From: Streptomyces wedmorensis
GTDB taxonomy: Bacteria > Actinomycetota > Actinomycetes > Streptomycetales > Streptomycetaceae
Length of the DNA: 64,000 bases
NCBI RefSeq assembly: GCF_000716445.1
Contig: NZ_JNWK01000017.1
Location: 147,198-211,197 of the forward strand
Direction: 5' to 3'
Position numbers and translations under genes: made by a program. The notes below the pieces were generated by a model. That model was not told the DNA's origin. It saw only the letters and a list, made by a program, of their open reading frames with translations, and did no database searches. How positions within the stretch are numbered: the stretch's first letter is position 1; every line of letters begins with the position of its first letter. Positions 7,966 to 15,210 of the stretch are shown in pieces.

Positions 7966-8760
7966 ATGGCCCCGCGCACCACCCGCCCCGTCGGCACACC
8001 GACCCGCGGGACCACCAACCCCAACCGGCTGCGCCGCATGGACCGCTGGATCGCCGCCGTCCACGGCCCCGCCCTGCGCCGCTCCCCCGAGCCGCCGCTC
8101 GCCGTCGACCTCGGGTACGGCGCCGCCCCCTGGACCGCCGTCGAACTCCTCGCCCGGCTGCGCACCGCCGACCCCCGCACCCGGCTGTACGGCATCGAGA
8201 TCGAACCGGCCCGCGTCGAGGCCGCGAAGCCGTACGAGCACGAGGGCCTCGCCTTCGTGCACGGCGGCTTCGAGGTGCCGGTGCCCGGCCGGGTCGCCCT
8301 GATCCGGGCGGCGAACGTGCTGCGCCAGTACGACGAGGAGCAGGTCGCGGCCGTATGGGCGCGGCTCCGCGGGAGGCTCGCGCCCGGCGGGCTGCTCGTG
8401 GAGGGCACCTGCGACGAGATCGGGCGCCGGCACGTGTGGGTGGCGCTCGACGCCGACGGGCCCCGCACGGTGACCTTCGCGACCCGGCTCGGCTCGCTCG
8501 AACGGCCCTCGGACCTGGCGGAGCGGCTGCCGAAGGCGCTGATCCACCGCAACGTGCCCGGCGAACCGGTGCACGCCTTCCTGCGGGACTTCGACCGCGC
8601 GTGGGCCGCGGCCGCCCCGTACGCCTCGCTCGGTGCGCGTCAGCGGTGGATCCGCTCCGTCCGCGACCTGGCCGCCGACTGGCCCCTCGCGGACGGGCCC
8701 CGCCGGTGGCGGCAGGGCGAGGTGACGGTGCGGTGGGAGGCGCTGGCGCCGCGCGGGTGA
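7966..8760 (+). CDS. Class I SAM-dependent methyltransferase-like protein
   Basis: 264 aa. The AdoMet-binding motif I appears as [17 protein letters not shown] (about residues 45-61), followed by an acidic strand end [13 protein letters not shown] and a post-I segment [23 protein letters not shown]. The later part has [22 protein letters not shown], typical of this fold. Substrate is unknown. Start ATG 7966 gives an N-terminus of normal length; the frame is open further upstream only because of GC content. Divergent from mshA. The last 19 bp, including its stop, are repeated 31 bp downstream. Confidence 0.82.
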   Translation: MAPRTTRPVGTPTRGTTNPNRLRRMDRWIAAVHGPALRRSPEPPLAVDLGYGAAPWTAVELLARLRTADPRTRLYGIEIEPARVEAAKPYEHEGLAFVHGGFEVPVPGRVALIRAANVLRQYDEEQVAAVWARLRGRLAPGGLLVEGTCDEIGRRHVWVALDADGPRTVTFATRLGSLERPSDLAERLPKALIHRNVPGEPVHAFLRDFDRAWAAAAPYASLGARQRWIRSVRDLAADWPLADGPRRWRQGEVTVRWEALAPRG

Positions 8761-8794
8761 CGGCGTGAGGCCGCCGGCGCCGCGCGGGTGACGG
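8745..8794. repeat. Short duplication at the 3' end of the methyltransferase gene
   Basis: GGCGCCGCGCGGGTGACGG occurs at 8745-8763 (last codons, stop and 3 nt) and again at 8776-8794, a 31-bp step. The pattern resembles the stop-containing duplications after the AraC and DUF3099 genes. Confidence 0.8.
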
Positions 8795-9034
8795 AGGGTC
8801 GGCGACCGGCGGATTCACCGCGGATCCGCTCCGGAAGCCTTCGAATTCCCCAACTCCCGTCGAATTTCCCGTACGTCGGGAACGTCACGCGCGCATCAGC
8901 CGTCCCCCCTGGGGGGAACGGGCCCGACAGGCCCCGGTTTCCCCTGTTGCTTTCCGGTTTCGCATGGCACTATCGCCAAGGTCACCGACAAGTTACTGAC
9001 GGTAAATCAGATTTGGCCACTCGAGGGGGAGCTC

Positions 9035-10084
9035 GTGAACCGACGCCGCCACGCCACTGCCGCGATCACCCTGATCTGCGCCCTGACCGTGCTGGCCTCG
9101 CCCGCGCTCACCCTCCAGGCGTCCGCCTCGCCGCTCCCGCCTCCGCCGCCGAAGAAGAGCCTGGAGGAAGTACGCAAGGAGATAGAGGTCCTGTACCGGC
9201 AGGCCGCCGCCGCCACCGACGCGTACAACCTCGCCGAGGAGAAGACGAAGGAGCAGTCCGCCGAGATCGTCCAGGTCGCCCAGCTGATCGTGGCCGGCCG
9301 CACGAAGATCGAGGCCCTCAAGGCCAGGGCGGGCGCCGCCGCCCGCGCCCAGTACCGCAACGGCGGGCTGCCCGACGGCGCCCAGCTCGTGCTCACCGAC
9401 GACCCTCAGCTCTTCCTCGACACCGCGGGCCGGCTCAAGGCCGGGGCGAAGGCCACCACCGACCTCCTCGGCGAAATGAACCGCACCCAGGCCCAGTTGG
9501 ACGTCTACGCCAAGGACGCCGGCGAGAACTGGACCAAGCTGGAGGCCAACCGCGTCCGGCAGGCCAAGGCCAAGCAGGAGATCACCGACAAGATCGCCGC
9601 GGCCAAGAAGCTGGAGTCCGAGCTCGCCGCCGAGGAGCGGGAGCGACTGCGCCGCCTCGAGGAGCAGGCGCAGTACCGCGCTCAGACGACCTGGCTCGGC
9701 ACCGGTGTCCTCGCCGGTCTGAAGGCCGACACGACGCCCGAGGCCAAGCGGGCGATCGCGTTCGCGACGGCCCAGATCGGCAAGCCGTACGAGTGGGGCG
9801 CCGAGGGGCCGAGCACGTTCGACTGCTCCGGGCTGACCCAGAGCGCCTGGAACGCGGGCGGCCTGGACATCCCGCGCACCTCCCAGGAGCAGTGGCGGCT
9901 CCTTCCGCGCGTGGACATCAAGGACATGCGCCCCGGCGACCTGATCGTCTACTTCAAGGACGCCAGCCACATCGGCATGTACGTCGGGAACGGGGCGATC
10001 GTGCACGCGCCGCGCCCCGGCCGGAACGTGACCCTCGCGGGCGCGGGCTCGATGGAGATCCTGGGCGTCGTCCGCCCGGTGTGA
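9035..10084 (+). CDS. NlpC/P60 (C40) family cell-wall hydrolase
   Basis: Secreted peptidoglycan endopeptidase of 349 aa. A Sec signal peptide covers about residues 1-32 (ending ASAS), followed by a proline run and a long coiled coil (about 42-215). The C-terminal NlpC/P60 domain carries the catalytic Cys264 (FDCSGLTQ), His312 (DASHIGMY) and probable third residue His324. The coiled coil plus NlpC layout is that of RipA-like daughter-cell-separation hydrolases. GTG 9035 is preceded by GGGGGAG at normal distance. It is a single gene; the 270-bp region in front shows no recognisable riboswitch. Confidence 0.93.
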   Translation: MNRRRHATAAITLICALTVLASPALTLQASASPLPPPPPKKSLEEVRKEIEVLYRQAAAATDAYNLAEEKTKEQSAEIVQVAQLIVAGRTKIEALKARAGAAARAQYRNGGLPDGAQLVLTDDPQLFLDTAGRLKAGAKATTDLLGEMNRTQAQLDVYAKDAGENWTKLEANRVRQAKAKQEITDKIAAAKKLESELAAEERERLRRLEEQAQYRAQTTWLGTGVLAGLKADTTPEAKRAIAFATAQIGKPYEWGAEGPSTFDCSGLTQSAWNAGGLDIPRTSQEQWRLLPRVDIKDMRPGDLIVYFKDASHIGMYVGNGAIVHAPRPGRNVTLAGAGSMEILGVVRPV

Positions 10085-10323
10085 CGTAGCGCACCCGCGC
10101 CGGAGGACGGCGGGGCGTGACCTTTCTCATTGCCGTCGAGGCCTCCCGCGCGGGTGGCGGGGGCAAGTACCTCCCCATCCGCGGCATATGCCAACGCCGC
10201 CACGGGCGCCCACTCCTCGATCACCATTCCGCTGCGCACCGCCCTACCGCTATGGTCCGGGACGGGCGGGACGCCACCCGGCGCCCTGCGCACCCTCGGG
10301 GGGAGGGAAGGAAACCCGGACCG

Positions 10324-11631
10324 ATGCCCGTATCGCTACCGCGTCAGAGAATCGTCTCTGCAGCTGCGGGACCCGGTGAGGCCACCCCTATGGACGCCAC
10401 CGCTATGACAGGCACAGTCACCGTCACAGGTACCGATCGCACCGATCTCACCCTCCTGGTCGTCGAGGACGACCCGGCGGGCGCCCTCGCCGTACCCGAA
10501 CTGCTCGACGCGGCCGACGCCGCCGGCACCCGGGTCCGCATCCGTACCGCCCGCAACCTCACCGAGGCCGAGCGGCTCCTCACCGACGACGTCCACTGCG
10601 TCCTGGTCGACCTGTCCCTGCCGGGCCCCAGGGCCGCGGCCGGCGACGACCCGCTCGCACCCCTGCGGCACATCCTCCGCCTCGCCCCCCGCCACGCCGT
10701 CCTCGCCCTCGCCGCCTCGGCGGACGCGGAACTCGCGGCCGAGGCCGTACGCGTCGGGGCCCAGGACCACCTCTTCCGCGAGGAGCTCGACGGGCGGCTG
10801 CTCAGCCGGGCCATCCGGTACGCGGTCGAGCGCAAGCGCGCCGACGCCGTCCAGGTCAAACTGGCCGAGTCCCGCCTCCGGGCCCAGGAGAACGCCCGGC
10901 TGGAACGCGGACTGCTCCCCACTCCGCTCCTGGAGGGCTCCGACCTGCGGTTCGCCGCCCACTACCGCCCCGGCCGCTCCCGGGCGCTGCTCGGCGGCGA
11001 CTTCTACGACGTCGTCCGCACGCCCGACGGCACCGTCCACGCCATGATCGGCGACGTGTGCGGGCACGGCCCCGACGAGGCCGCGCTCGGGGTCGAGCTG
11101 CGGATCGCCTGGCGGGCCCTGACCTTCGCGGGCCTGTGCGGGGACGAGCTGCTCTCGACCATGCAGCAGGTCCTCGAACACGAGCGGGAGAGCGAGGAGA
11201 TCTTCGCGACCCTCTGCACCGTCGACATCGCGCCCGACGGACGCCGGGCGGGCCTCTGCCTGGCCGGCCACCCCTCCCCGCTGATCGCCCGCCAGGACCG
11301 GGCGGCCCGACTGCTCCCGTACGAGGACGGCGGCCCGGCCCTCGGACTGCTGCCGCGCGCCCGCTGGCCGCGCCGCCAGGTGGAGCTGGGCGGGGCGTGG
11401 AGCCTCCTCATGTACACGGACGGCCTCATCGAGGGCCGCTCCGCCGGCCCCGGCTCGCCCCGCCTCGGCCAGGACGGCATGGTCACGATGATCAACCGGC
11501 AGCTGACCTCGGGCCTGCGCGGCGAGGAACTCCTGGAAGCGGCCGTCACCGAGGTCCGGTCGCTGAACGGCGGCGAACTGACCGACGACGTCGCAGTCCT
11601 GGCCCTGGAAAGGGACAGGGCCCGGGGGTAG
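10324..11631 (+). CDS. Fused response-regulator receiver / PP2C (SpoIIE-type) phosphatase
   Basis: Probably dephosphorylates serine/threonine of an anti-sigma-factor antagonist in response to phosphorylation of its receiver. The receiver lies at about residues 38-155 (LLVVEDDPAG acidic pocket, VLVDLSLPG with the phospho-accepting Asp). A short linker leads to the PP2C domain with GGDFYD, MIGDVCGHG and LTDDVAVLAL metal-binding motifs. Start ATG 10324 follows GGGAGGGAAGGA; ATG 10390, after GTGAGG, is a reasonable alternative. No partner anti-sigma gene is adjacent. The stop codon sits in the loop of a strong hairpin. Confidence 0.88.
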   Translation: MPVSLPRQRIVSAAAGPGEATPMDATAMTGTVTVTGTDRTDLTLLVVEDDPAGALAVPELLDAADAAGTRVRIRTARNLTEAERLLTDDVHCVLVDLSLPGPRAAAGDDPLAPLRHILRLAPRHAVLALAASADAELAAEAVRVGAQDHLFREELDGRLLSRAIRYAVERKRADAVQVKLAESRLRAQENARLERGLLPTPLLEGSDLRFAAHYRPGRSRALLGGDFYDVVRTPDGTVHAMIGDVCGHGPDEAALGVELRIAWRALTFAGLCGDELLSTMQQVLEHERESEEIFATLCTVDIAPDGRRAGLCLAGHPSPLIARQDRAARLLPYEDGGPALGLLPRARWPRRQVELGGAWSLLMYTDGLIEGRSAGPGSPRLGQDGMVTMINRQLTSGLRGEELLEAAVTEVRSLNGGELTDDVAVLALERDRARG

Positions 11632-11647
11632 CCCCCGGGCCCTGTCC
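11613..11647 (+). terminator. 16-bp perfect hairpin with the PP2C stop codon in its loop
   Basis: Arms 11613-11628 and 11632-11647 pair perfectly (GGACAGGGCCCGGGGG and its complement). The 3-nt loop is the TAG stop codon of the phosphatase gene. It lies between convergent genes and is the likely terminator for both. Confidence 0.85.
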
Positions 11648-11672
11648 GCCGTCTTCTCCCGCGAGCCGGTCG

Positions 11673-12014
11673 CTACCGGCCGCCGTTGTAGGGGCCGTAC
11701 GGCCCATCGCTGCTGGAGCCGCCGCCGCGGCCCCGGCCTCCGCCGGAGACCTGCGCGAGCGCGGGGCGCACGTCCACCATGAACACGATGGCCGCGATCA
11801 GCCCGGCGATCTGCAGGAACAGCATCGGCAGCAGCAGGTTCAGGACGAGGTTGATGCCCAGGATGATCAGCCAGAACTTCTTCGTCTGCTTCTCGGCGGC
11901 ACGGTAGGCGTCCTCGCGCGCCATCGCGGCGAAGACGAGCGCGGCGACGGCGAAGCCGGTGAAGACAAGGAAGATCACCAGGGAGAGAAGGGAGTCGAAT
12001 CCCGCGCGCAACAT
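11673..12014 (-). CDS. DUF2516 family membrane protein
   Basis: Small membrane protein of 113 aa. Three hydrophobic segments are visible (about residues 7-28, 45-62 and 65-83) with a charged loop AREDAYRAAEKQTKKF between the first two. A glycine/serine-rich tail ends in GPYGPYNGGR. This matches the DUF2516 family, whose function is unknown. ATG 12014 is preceded by AGGCGG at 8 nt; GTG 12023 is the alternative and adds three residues. It is downstream of the HbhA-like gene on the same strand. Confidence 0.82.
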   Translation of the reverse strand: MLRAGFDSLLSLVIFLVFTGFAVAALVFAAMAREDAYRAAEKQTKKFWLIILGINLVLNLLLPMLFLQIAGLIAAIVFMVDVRPALAQVSGGGRGRGGGSSSDGPYGPYNGGR

Positions 12015-12105
12015 GCTGAGCACCGCCTAGTGAAGAGGAAGAGAAAGCGCCTCGCGGTCAAGGTACCCGGTACAACGCACCGGGTACCCGCATTGGTGCC
12101 CCGGC

Positions 12106-12708
12106 CTACTCCTTCCCGGCGGCGACGTCCTCGGAAGCGACCTTCTTGGCGGAGGCCTTGCGGGCGGTGGTCTTCCTGGCGGGAGCCTTCCTGGCCGCGG
12201 GCTCCGCGTCGGCGCCGTCGGTCTCCGGCTCCGCCGCCGAGGCGTCCGCCCCGGCCTTCGGCTCCGACTCCGACTCCGGCTCGACGACGACGGCGATCTC
12301 GACGATCTCCTCGGCGGCCTCGCCCCGCCAGGCCTTCACGGCCTCCTCGCCGTGGGCGGCGACCTCCTCGTACTTCTCGCGCGCCTTCACGGCGTACTCG
12401 GCGGCGACGCCGACGCCGCGCAGGGCGAGGTCCTGGGCGGTCTCGCCGAGCTTCTTCAGGTCCGTGTCGAGGCCGCCGACGACCTCGGCGAACTTCGACT
12501 GCACGGTGGCCTGGGCCCCCTTGGCCTGGGCGCTCACCTTCTCCTGCACGGCCTTCGGGTCGGTCTTCCGTACGGCCTCGAACCGGGCGGGCGCCTCGGC
12601 GGCGAGCTGCTCGATCAGGCCGGGAACCTTCCTGGCCCGCTGCGCGACGAGGTCGGCGGTGCCGGCGGCGAAGAAGAGAGGGGTACGCAGTTCGTCGATG
12701 ATGGCCAT
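12106..12708 (-). CDS. HbhA-like helical protein with Lys/Ala-rich tail
   Basis: 200-aa protein resembling mycobacterial heparin-binding haemagglutinin. A long amphipathic helical region fills residues 1-130, followed by an acidic stretch (EPESESEP) and a basic C-terminal tail of Lys/Ala/Arg repeats (ARKAPARKTTARKASAKK). In mycobacteria such tails bind polyanions at the surface; in Streptomyces the role is unknown. No signal peptide is present, as also in HbhA. It is preceded on the same strand by the XRE regulator gene, 33 bp upstream, so the two may be one operon. Confidence 0.8.
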   Translation of the reverse strand: MAIIDELRTPLFFAAGTADLVAQRARKVPGLIEQLAAEAPARFEAVRKTDPKAVQEKVSAQAKGAQATVQSKFAEVVGGLDTDLKKLGETAQDLALRGVGVAAEYAVKAREKYEEVAAHGEEAVKAWRGEAAEEIVEIAVVVEPESESEPKAGADASAAEPETDGADAEPAARKAPARKTTARKASAKKVASEDVAAGKE

Positions 12709-12741
12709 GCTGGTGGTCCTCCCGGTGTGACGTGACGTGTA

Positions 12742-13212
12742 CTAGCTCGAAGCCGGTCCGGCATCGGGTGCGGCGGGCGCCTGGCCGGCGGCCGTCGGGG
12801 CGCTCTCGGCGGCGGTCGCCTGGCCGGCGGCTGCAGCCGCTGCTACTGCCGCTGCCGCCGCGGCCTCGGCGGCGTTCTCCTTGCGGAACGAGTCGTAGAT
12901 CTGGAGCAGCACCTGCTTCTGCCGCTCGTTGATCGAGGGATCGGCCAGGATGACGGCTCGCGTCTCCAGGTCCTCCCGCTCCTTCTCGTCGAGGATCCCC
13001 GCCCGCACGTAGAGCGTCTCGGCGGAGATCCGCAGCGCCTTCGCGACCTGTTGCAACACCTCGGCGCTCGGCTTGCGCAGCCCCCGCTCGATCTGGCTCA
13101 GGTACGGGTTCGACACCCCGGCGGCCTCGGCGAGCTGCCGCAGGGACAACTGCGCGGTCCGCCGCTGCTCGCGGAGGTACTCGCCGAGATTGCCGACGTT
13201 GAGCGATGCCAT
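12742..13212 (-). CDS. XRE-type helix-turn-helix regulator with alanine-rich tail
   Basis: 156 aa. The N-terminal HTH_3 domain (residues about 8-62) is well formed: YLREQRRTAQLSLRQLAEAAG, then VSNPYLSQIERGLRKPS. A charged helix follows (AGILDEKEREDLETRAVIL) and the last 45 residues are almost only Ala, Gly, Pro and Gln. ATG 13212 starts MASLNVGN; in-frame sequence further upstream is outside the family domain. The gene is divergent from an AraC-type gene and the shared 106-bp spacer has a 32-bp dyad, the probable autoregulatory operator. It sits upstream of the HbhA-like gene. Confidence 0.9.
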   Translation of the reverse strand: MASLNVGNLGEYLREQRRTAQLSLRQLAEAAGVSNPYLSQIERGLRKPSAEVLQQVAKALRISAETLYVRAGILDEKEREDLETRAVILADPSINERQKQVLLQIYDSFRKENAAEAAAAAAVAAAAAAGQATAAESAPTAAGQAPAAPDAGPASS

Positions 13213-13235
13213 GCTCCGACCATGCCAGCTGCTGC

Positions 13236-13267
13236 TAACTATTGCAAGCAGCCGCTTGCAACAGTTA
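13236..13267. promoter_or_regulatory. 32-bp dyad between divergent XRE and AraC regulators
   Basis: TTGCAAGC (13242-13249) and GCTTGCAA (13254-13261) are perfect arms around AGCC. After one unmatched base on each side the symmetry continues with TAACT (13236-13240) and AGTTA (13263-13267). It lies 24 bp from the XRE start, the position of an operator controlling both genes. Confidence 0.75.
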
Positions 13268-13318
13268 CGTCGAACGAGGGACCACGGCCGGCCCGCGGCG
13301 CCGTGCGATGCTGATGGG

Positions 13319-13789
13319 GTGACCCTTGAGGACCTGATACGACTGCGGCGCGCGCGGGACACCATGGATCGGGACTACGCGTCACCCCTGGACGTGCCGG
13401 CCCTGGCCAAGGTCGCCCTGATGTCCACCGGCCACTTCACCCGCAGCTTCCGGGCCGCCTACGGCGAGACGCCCTACAGCTACCTGATGACCCGCCGCGT
13501 GGAACGCGCCAAGGCCCTGCTGCGCCGGGGCGACCTGAGCGTCACGGAGGTCTGCTTCGCGGTGGGCTGCACCTCGCTCGGCTCCTTCAGCTCCCGCTTC
13601 ACCGAGCTCGTCGGCGAGACCCCCAGCGCCTACCGCGCCCGCCGCCACGAGACCGGCGCCGCGATTCCCGCCTGCGTCGCCAAGATCCTCACCCGCCCGG
13701 TGAGACACGGCGCGGCCGCCAGGACGTCCGCGCCCCAGTCCGGCGAACCGGTCAGGATCCGAGAAGCGGAATCCGCCGCCGCGCTTTAG
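13319..13789 (+). CDS. AraC family DNA-binding protein (short, HTH only)
   Basis: 156 aa and almost only the AraC DNA-binding domain. The first helix-turn-helix is in LAKVALMSTGHFTRSFRAAYG and the second in TEVCFAVGCTSLGSFSSRFTELVG. There is no N-terminal sensor domain. The C-terminal 45 residues are variable. GTG 13319 was chosen because the conserved domain begins at once after it; no strong SD is visible, so a leaderless or short-leader message is possible. The following VOC gene starts 10 bp after its stop; such HTH-VOC pairs are common in Streptomyces and suggest that the two act together. Confidence 0.87.
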   Translation: MTLEDLIRLRRARDTMDRDYASPLDVPALAKVALMSTGHFTRSFRAAYGETPYSYLMTRRVERAKALLRRGDLSVTEVCFAVGCTSLGSFSSRFTELVGETPSAYRARRHETGAAIPACVAKILTRPVRHGAAARTSAPQSGEPVRIREAESAAAL

Positions 13790-13799
13790 CGTCGACCTC

Positions 13800-14216
13800 A
13801 TGAACGTCAGACTCTCGCAGTGCTTCATCGCCGTCGACGACCACGACAAGGCGCTCGCCTTCTACCGCGACGCCCTCGGCCTGGAGGTCCGCAACGACGT
13901 CGGGTTCGAGGGGATGCGCTGGGTGACGGTCGGCTCCCCCGACCAGCCGGACGTCGAGATCGTCCTCGAACCGCCGCTCGCCGACCCCAACGCCTCCCCC
14001 GCCGACCGGCAGGCCGTGGCCGAGCTGCTCGCCAAGGGCATGCTCCGCGGCGTGATCTTCGCGTCCGAGGACGTCGACAAGACCTTCGAGACCATCCGCG
14101 CCGCCGGCGGCGAGGTCCTCCAGGAGCCCGTCGACCAGCCGTACGGCGTCCGCGACTGCGCCTTCCGCGACCCCTCCGGCAACATGGTCCGCTTCACCCA
14201 GCCCCGCAAGCCCTGA
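13800..14216 (+). CDS. VOC (glyoxalase/bleomycin-resistance fold) protein
   Basis: 138-aa single-module VOC protein. The pattern is typical: LSQCFIAVDDHDKALAFYRDALGLEV at the start, a central EIVLEPP strand, a loop and a second half ending CAFRDPSGNMVRFTQP. Metal ligands by position could be the Gln/His near the start and the Glu in the central strand. The substrate is unknown. It lies 10 bp after the short AraC-type gene and is likely co-transcribed. Its 3' end overlaps the convergent HAD-like remnant by 23 bp. Confidence 0.88.
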   Translation: MNVRLSQCFIAVDDHDKALAFYRDALGLEVRNDVGFEGMRWVTVGSPDQPDVEIVLEPPLADPNASPADRQAVAELLAKGMLRGVIFASEDVDKTFETIRAAGGEVLQEPVDQPYGVRDCAFRDPSGNMVRFTQPRKP

Positions 14217-14532
14217 CCCACCCCCCACGCGACGCTCCCCACCCGGCGAGCGTCGCGCAGTCATTCCCACCCAACCCCCGCCGAGCGTCCACGTGATGCG
14301 GCAACGCGGGCCCCGCGTGGTGGGCGGCGACCCACGCCCGGTCCGCCGCGCCGATCTCGTCGTCCACCCACGCGAACGGCCGCCCCGCGGCCCACGCCAC
14401 GAGCGCCGGGGTCTTCCAGTGGAGCCCCGGCCACCCGGCCACGTCCGGCCCGTCCACGTCCAGGAAGAGCAGGGGCCGGGGGTCGTCGGGGGCGGTGCCG
14501 CTCCACTCCCCCGCGTGCTCGTGCGACGTCAT
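14194..14532 (-). pseudogene. Internally deleted HAD-like gene
   Basis: 112 aa. The N-terminus has the HAD nucleophile motif PLLFLDVDGP, and then jumps at once to the C-terminal part of a Streptomyces HAD-like family (WKTPALVAWAAGRPFAWVDDE, then ADRAWVAAHHAGPALPHHVD). Full-length relatives, as I remember them, have about 60-70 more residues between these parts, including the cap and motif II region. The frame is open across the join, so this looks like an in-frame deletion leaving a shortened, probably inactive protein. Starts ATG 14532 after a poor RBS. Overlaps the VOC 3' end. Confidence 0.55.
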
Positions 14533-14575
14533 GACACCATCCTGCCCGCCCGGACAACTCGTCCGCTTCTCGATA

Positions 14576-14588
14576 ATCCGTGACGGAT
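14576..14588. promoter_or_regulatory. Palindrome ahead of the MarR gene
   Basis: ATCCGT (14576-14581) and ACGGAT (14583-14588) form a perfect inverted repeat about one base pair, 32 bp before the MarR start. MarR proteins commonly repress themselves through such a site. Confidence 0.45.
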
Positions 14589-14620
14589 CGAGTCTCGGTA
14601 CGCTGGGAGGCATGACCGCC

Positions 14621-15097
14621 ATGGCACCCACTCGGACCGAGCCGGACCTCTCCTATCTGCTGGACCACACCAGCCACGTCCTGAGGACGCGGATGGCGGC
14701 GGAGTTGGGGGAGATCGGGCTGACCGCGCGAATGCACTGCGTGCTGGTGCACGCGTTGGAGGAGGAGCGGACGCAGGCGCAGCTCGCCGAGATCGGGGAC
14801 ATGGACAAGACGACGATGGTGGTGACGGTCGACGCGCTGGAAAAGGCGGGGCTGGCCGAGCGGAGGCCGTCGAGCACGGACCGGCGGGCGCGGATCATCG
14901 CCGTGACGGAGGAGGGGGCGAAGGTCGCGCGGAAGAGCCAGAAGATCGTCGACGGGGTGCACGAGGGCGCGCTCGGGTCGCTTCCCGAGGACGAGCGCAC
15001 GGTCCTCCTCCGGGCGCTGAACAGGCTGGCGACCGGCCACTTGGACACCCCCGTCGAGGGCCCGAAGCCCGCACGGAGGGCCCGGCAGCGCGGGTGA
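14621..15097 (+). CDS. MarR family transcriptional regulator
   Basis: 158 aa with the winged-helix MarR domain. The recognition helix region is TQAQLAEIGDMDKTTMVVTVDALEKAGL and the wing is ERRPSSTDRRARIIAVTEEG, with the conserved DxR at the wing tip. ATG 14621 is preceded by GGGAGG at 10 nt; ATG 14612 would be too close to that site. The C-terminal tail is basic. It is followed 113 bp later by an MFS exporter gene on the same strand, the classic arrangement of a repressor and its multidrug pump. The inducing ligand is unknown. Confidence 0.92.
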   Translation: MAPTRTEPDLSYLLDHTSHVLRTRMAAELGEIGLTARMHCVLVHALEEERTQAQLAEIGDMDKTTMVVTVDALEKAGLAERRPSSTDRRARIIAVTEEGAKVARKSQKIVDGVHEGALGSLPEDERTVLLRALNRLATGHLDTPVEGPKPARRARQRG

Positions 15098-15172
15098 GCC
15101 CGTGACGGGCCCCGCGCACGGGCCGGAAGTACTCTCGTAAAAAATAGTCCGCAACAAAACCTTCTGCTAACG

Positions 15173-15204
15173 TCTCTCCTGTTGCCTCCGTCGAACAGGA
15201 GAGA
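15173..15204 (+). promoter_or_regulatory. Hairpin that can mask the MFS ribosome binding site
   Basis: TCTCTCCTGTT (15173-15183) pairs perfectly with AACAGGAGAGA (15194-15204) across a 10-nt loop. The right arm contains the Shine-Dalgarno AGGAG of the MFS gene, whose ATG is at 15211. It may be an RNA switch that hides the RBS, or a DNA operator for the MarR protein, or both. Confidence 0.75.
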
Positions 15205-15210
15205 CCTGCC

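Noticed and set aside
7616..8818. 5' extension of the mshA frame
   Set aside because: The frame stays open for 400 codons only through base composition; GTG 7615 has a good RBS and the family start.
8800..9034. c-di-AMP (ydaO-type) riboswitch before the NlpC/P60 gene
   Set aside because: Such switches precede many Streptomyces wall hydrolases, but the conserved core blocks are not recognisable in this leader.
8788..10089. Long open frame overlapping the NlpC/P60 gene
   Set aside because: It is a GC-driven frame; the product is Arg/Pro-rich without domains, while the other frame has signal peptide and catalytic motifs.
9949..10293. Leftward 114-codon frame after the NlpC/P60 gene
   Set aside because: It overlaps the NlpC 3' end antisense, has no RBS of note and no recognisable pattern.
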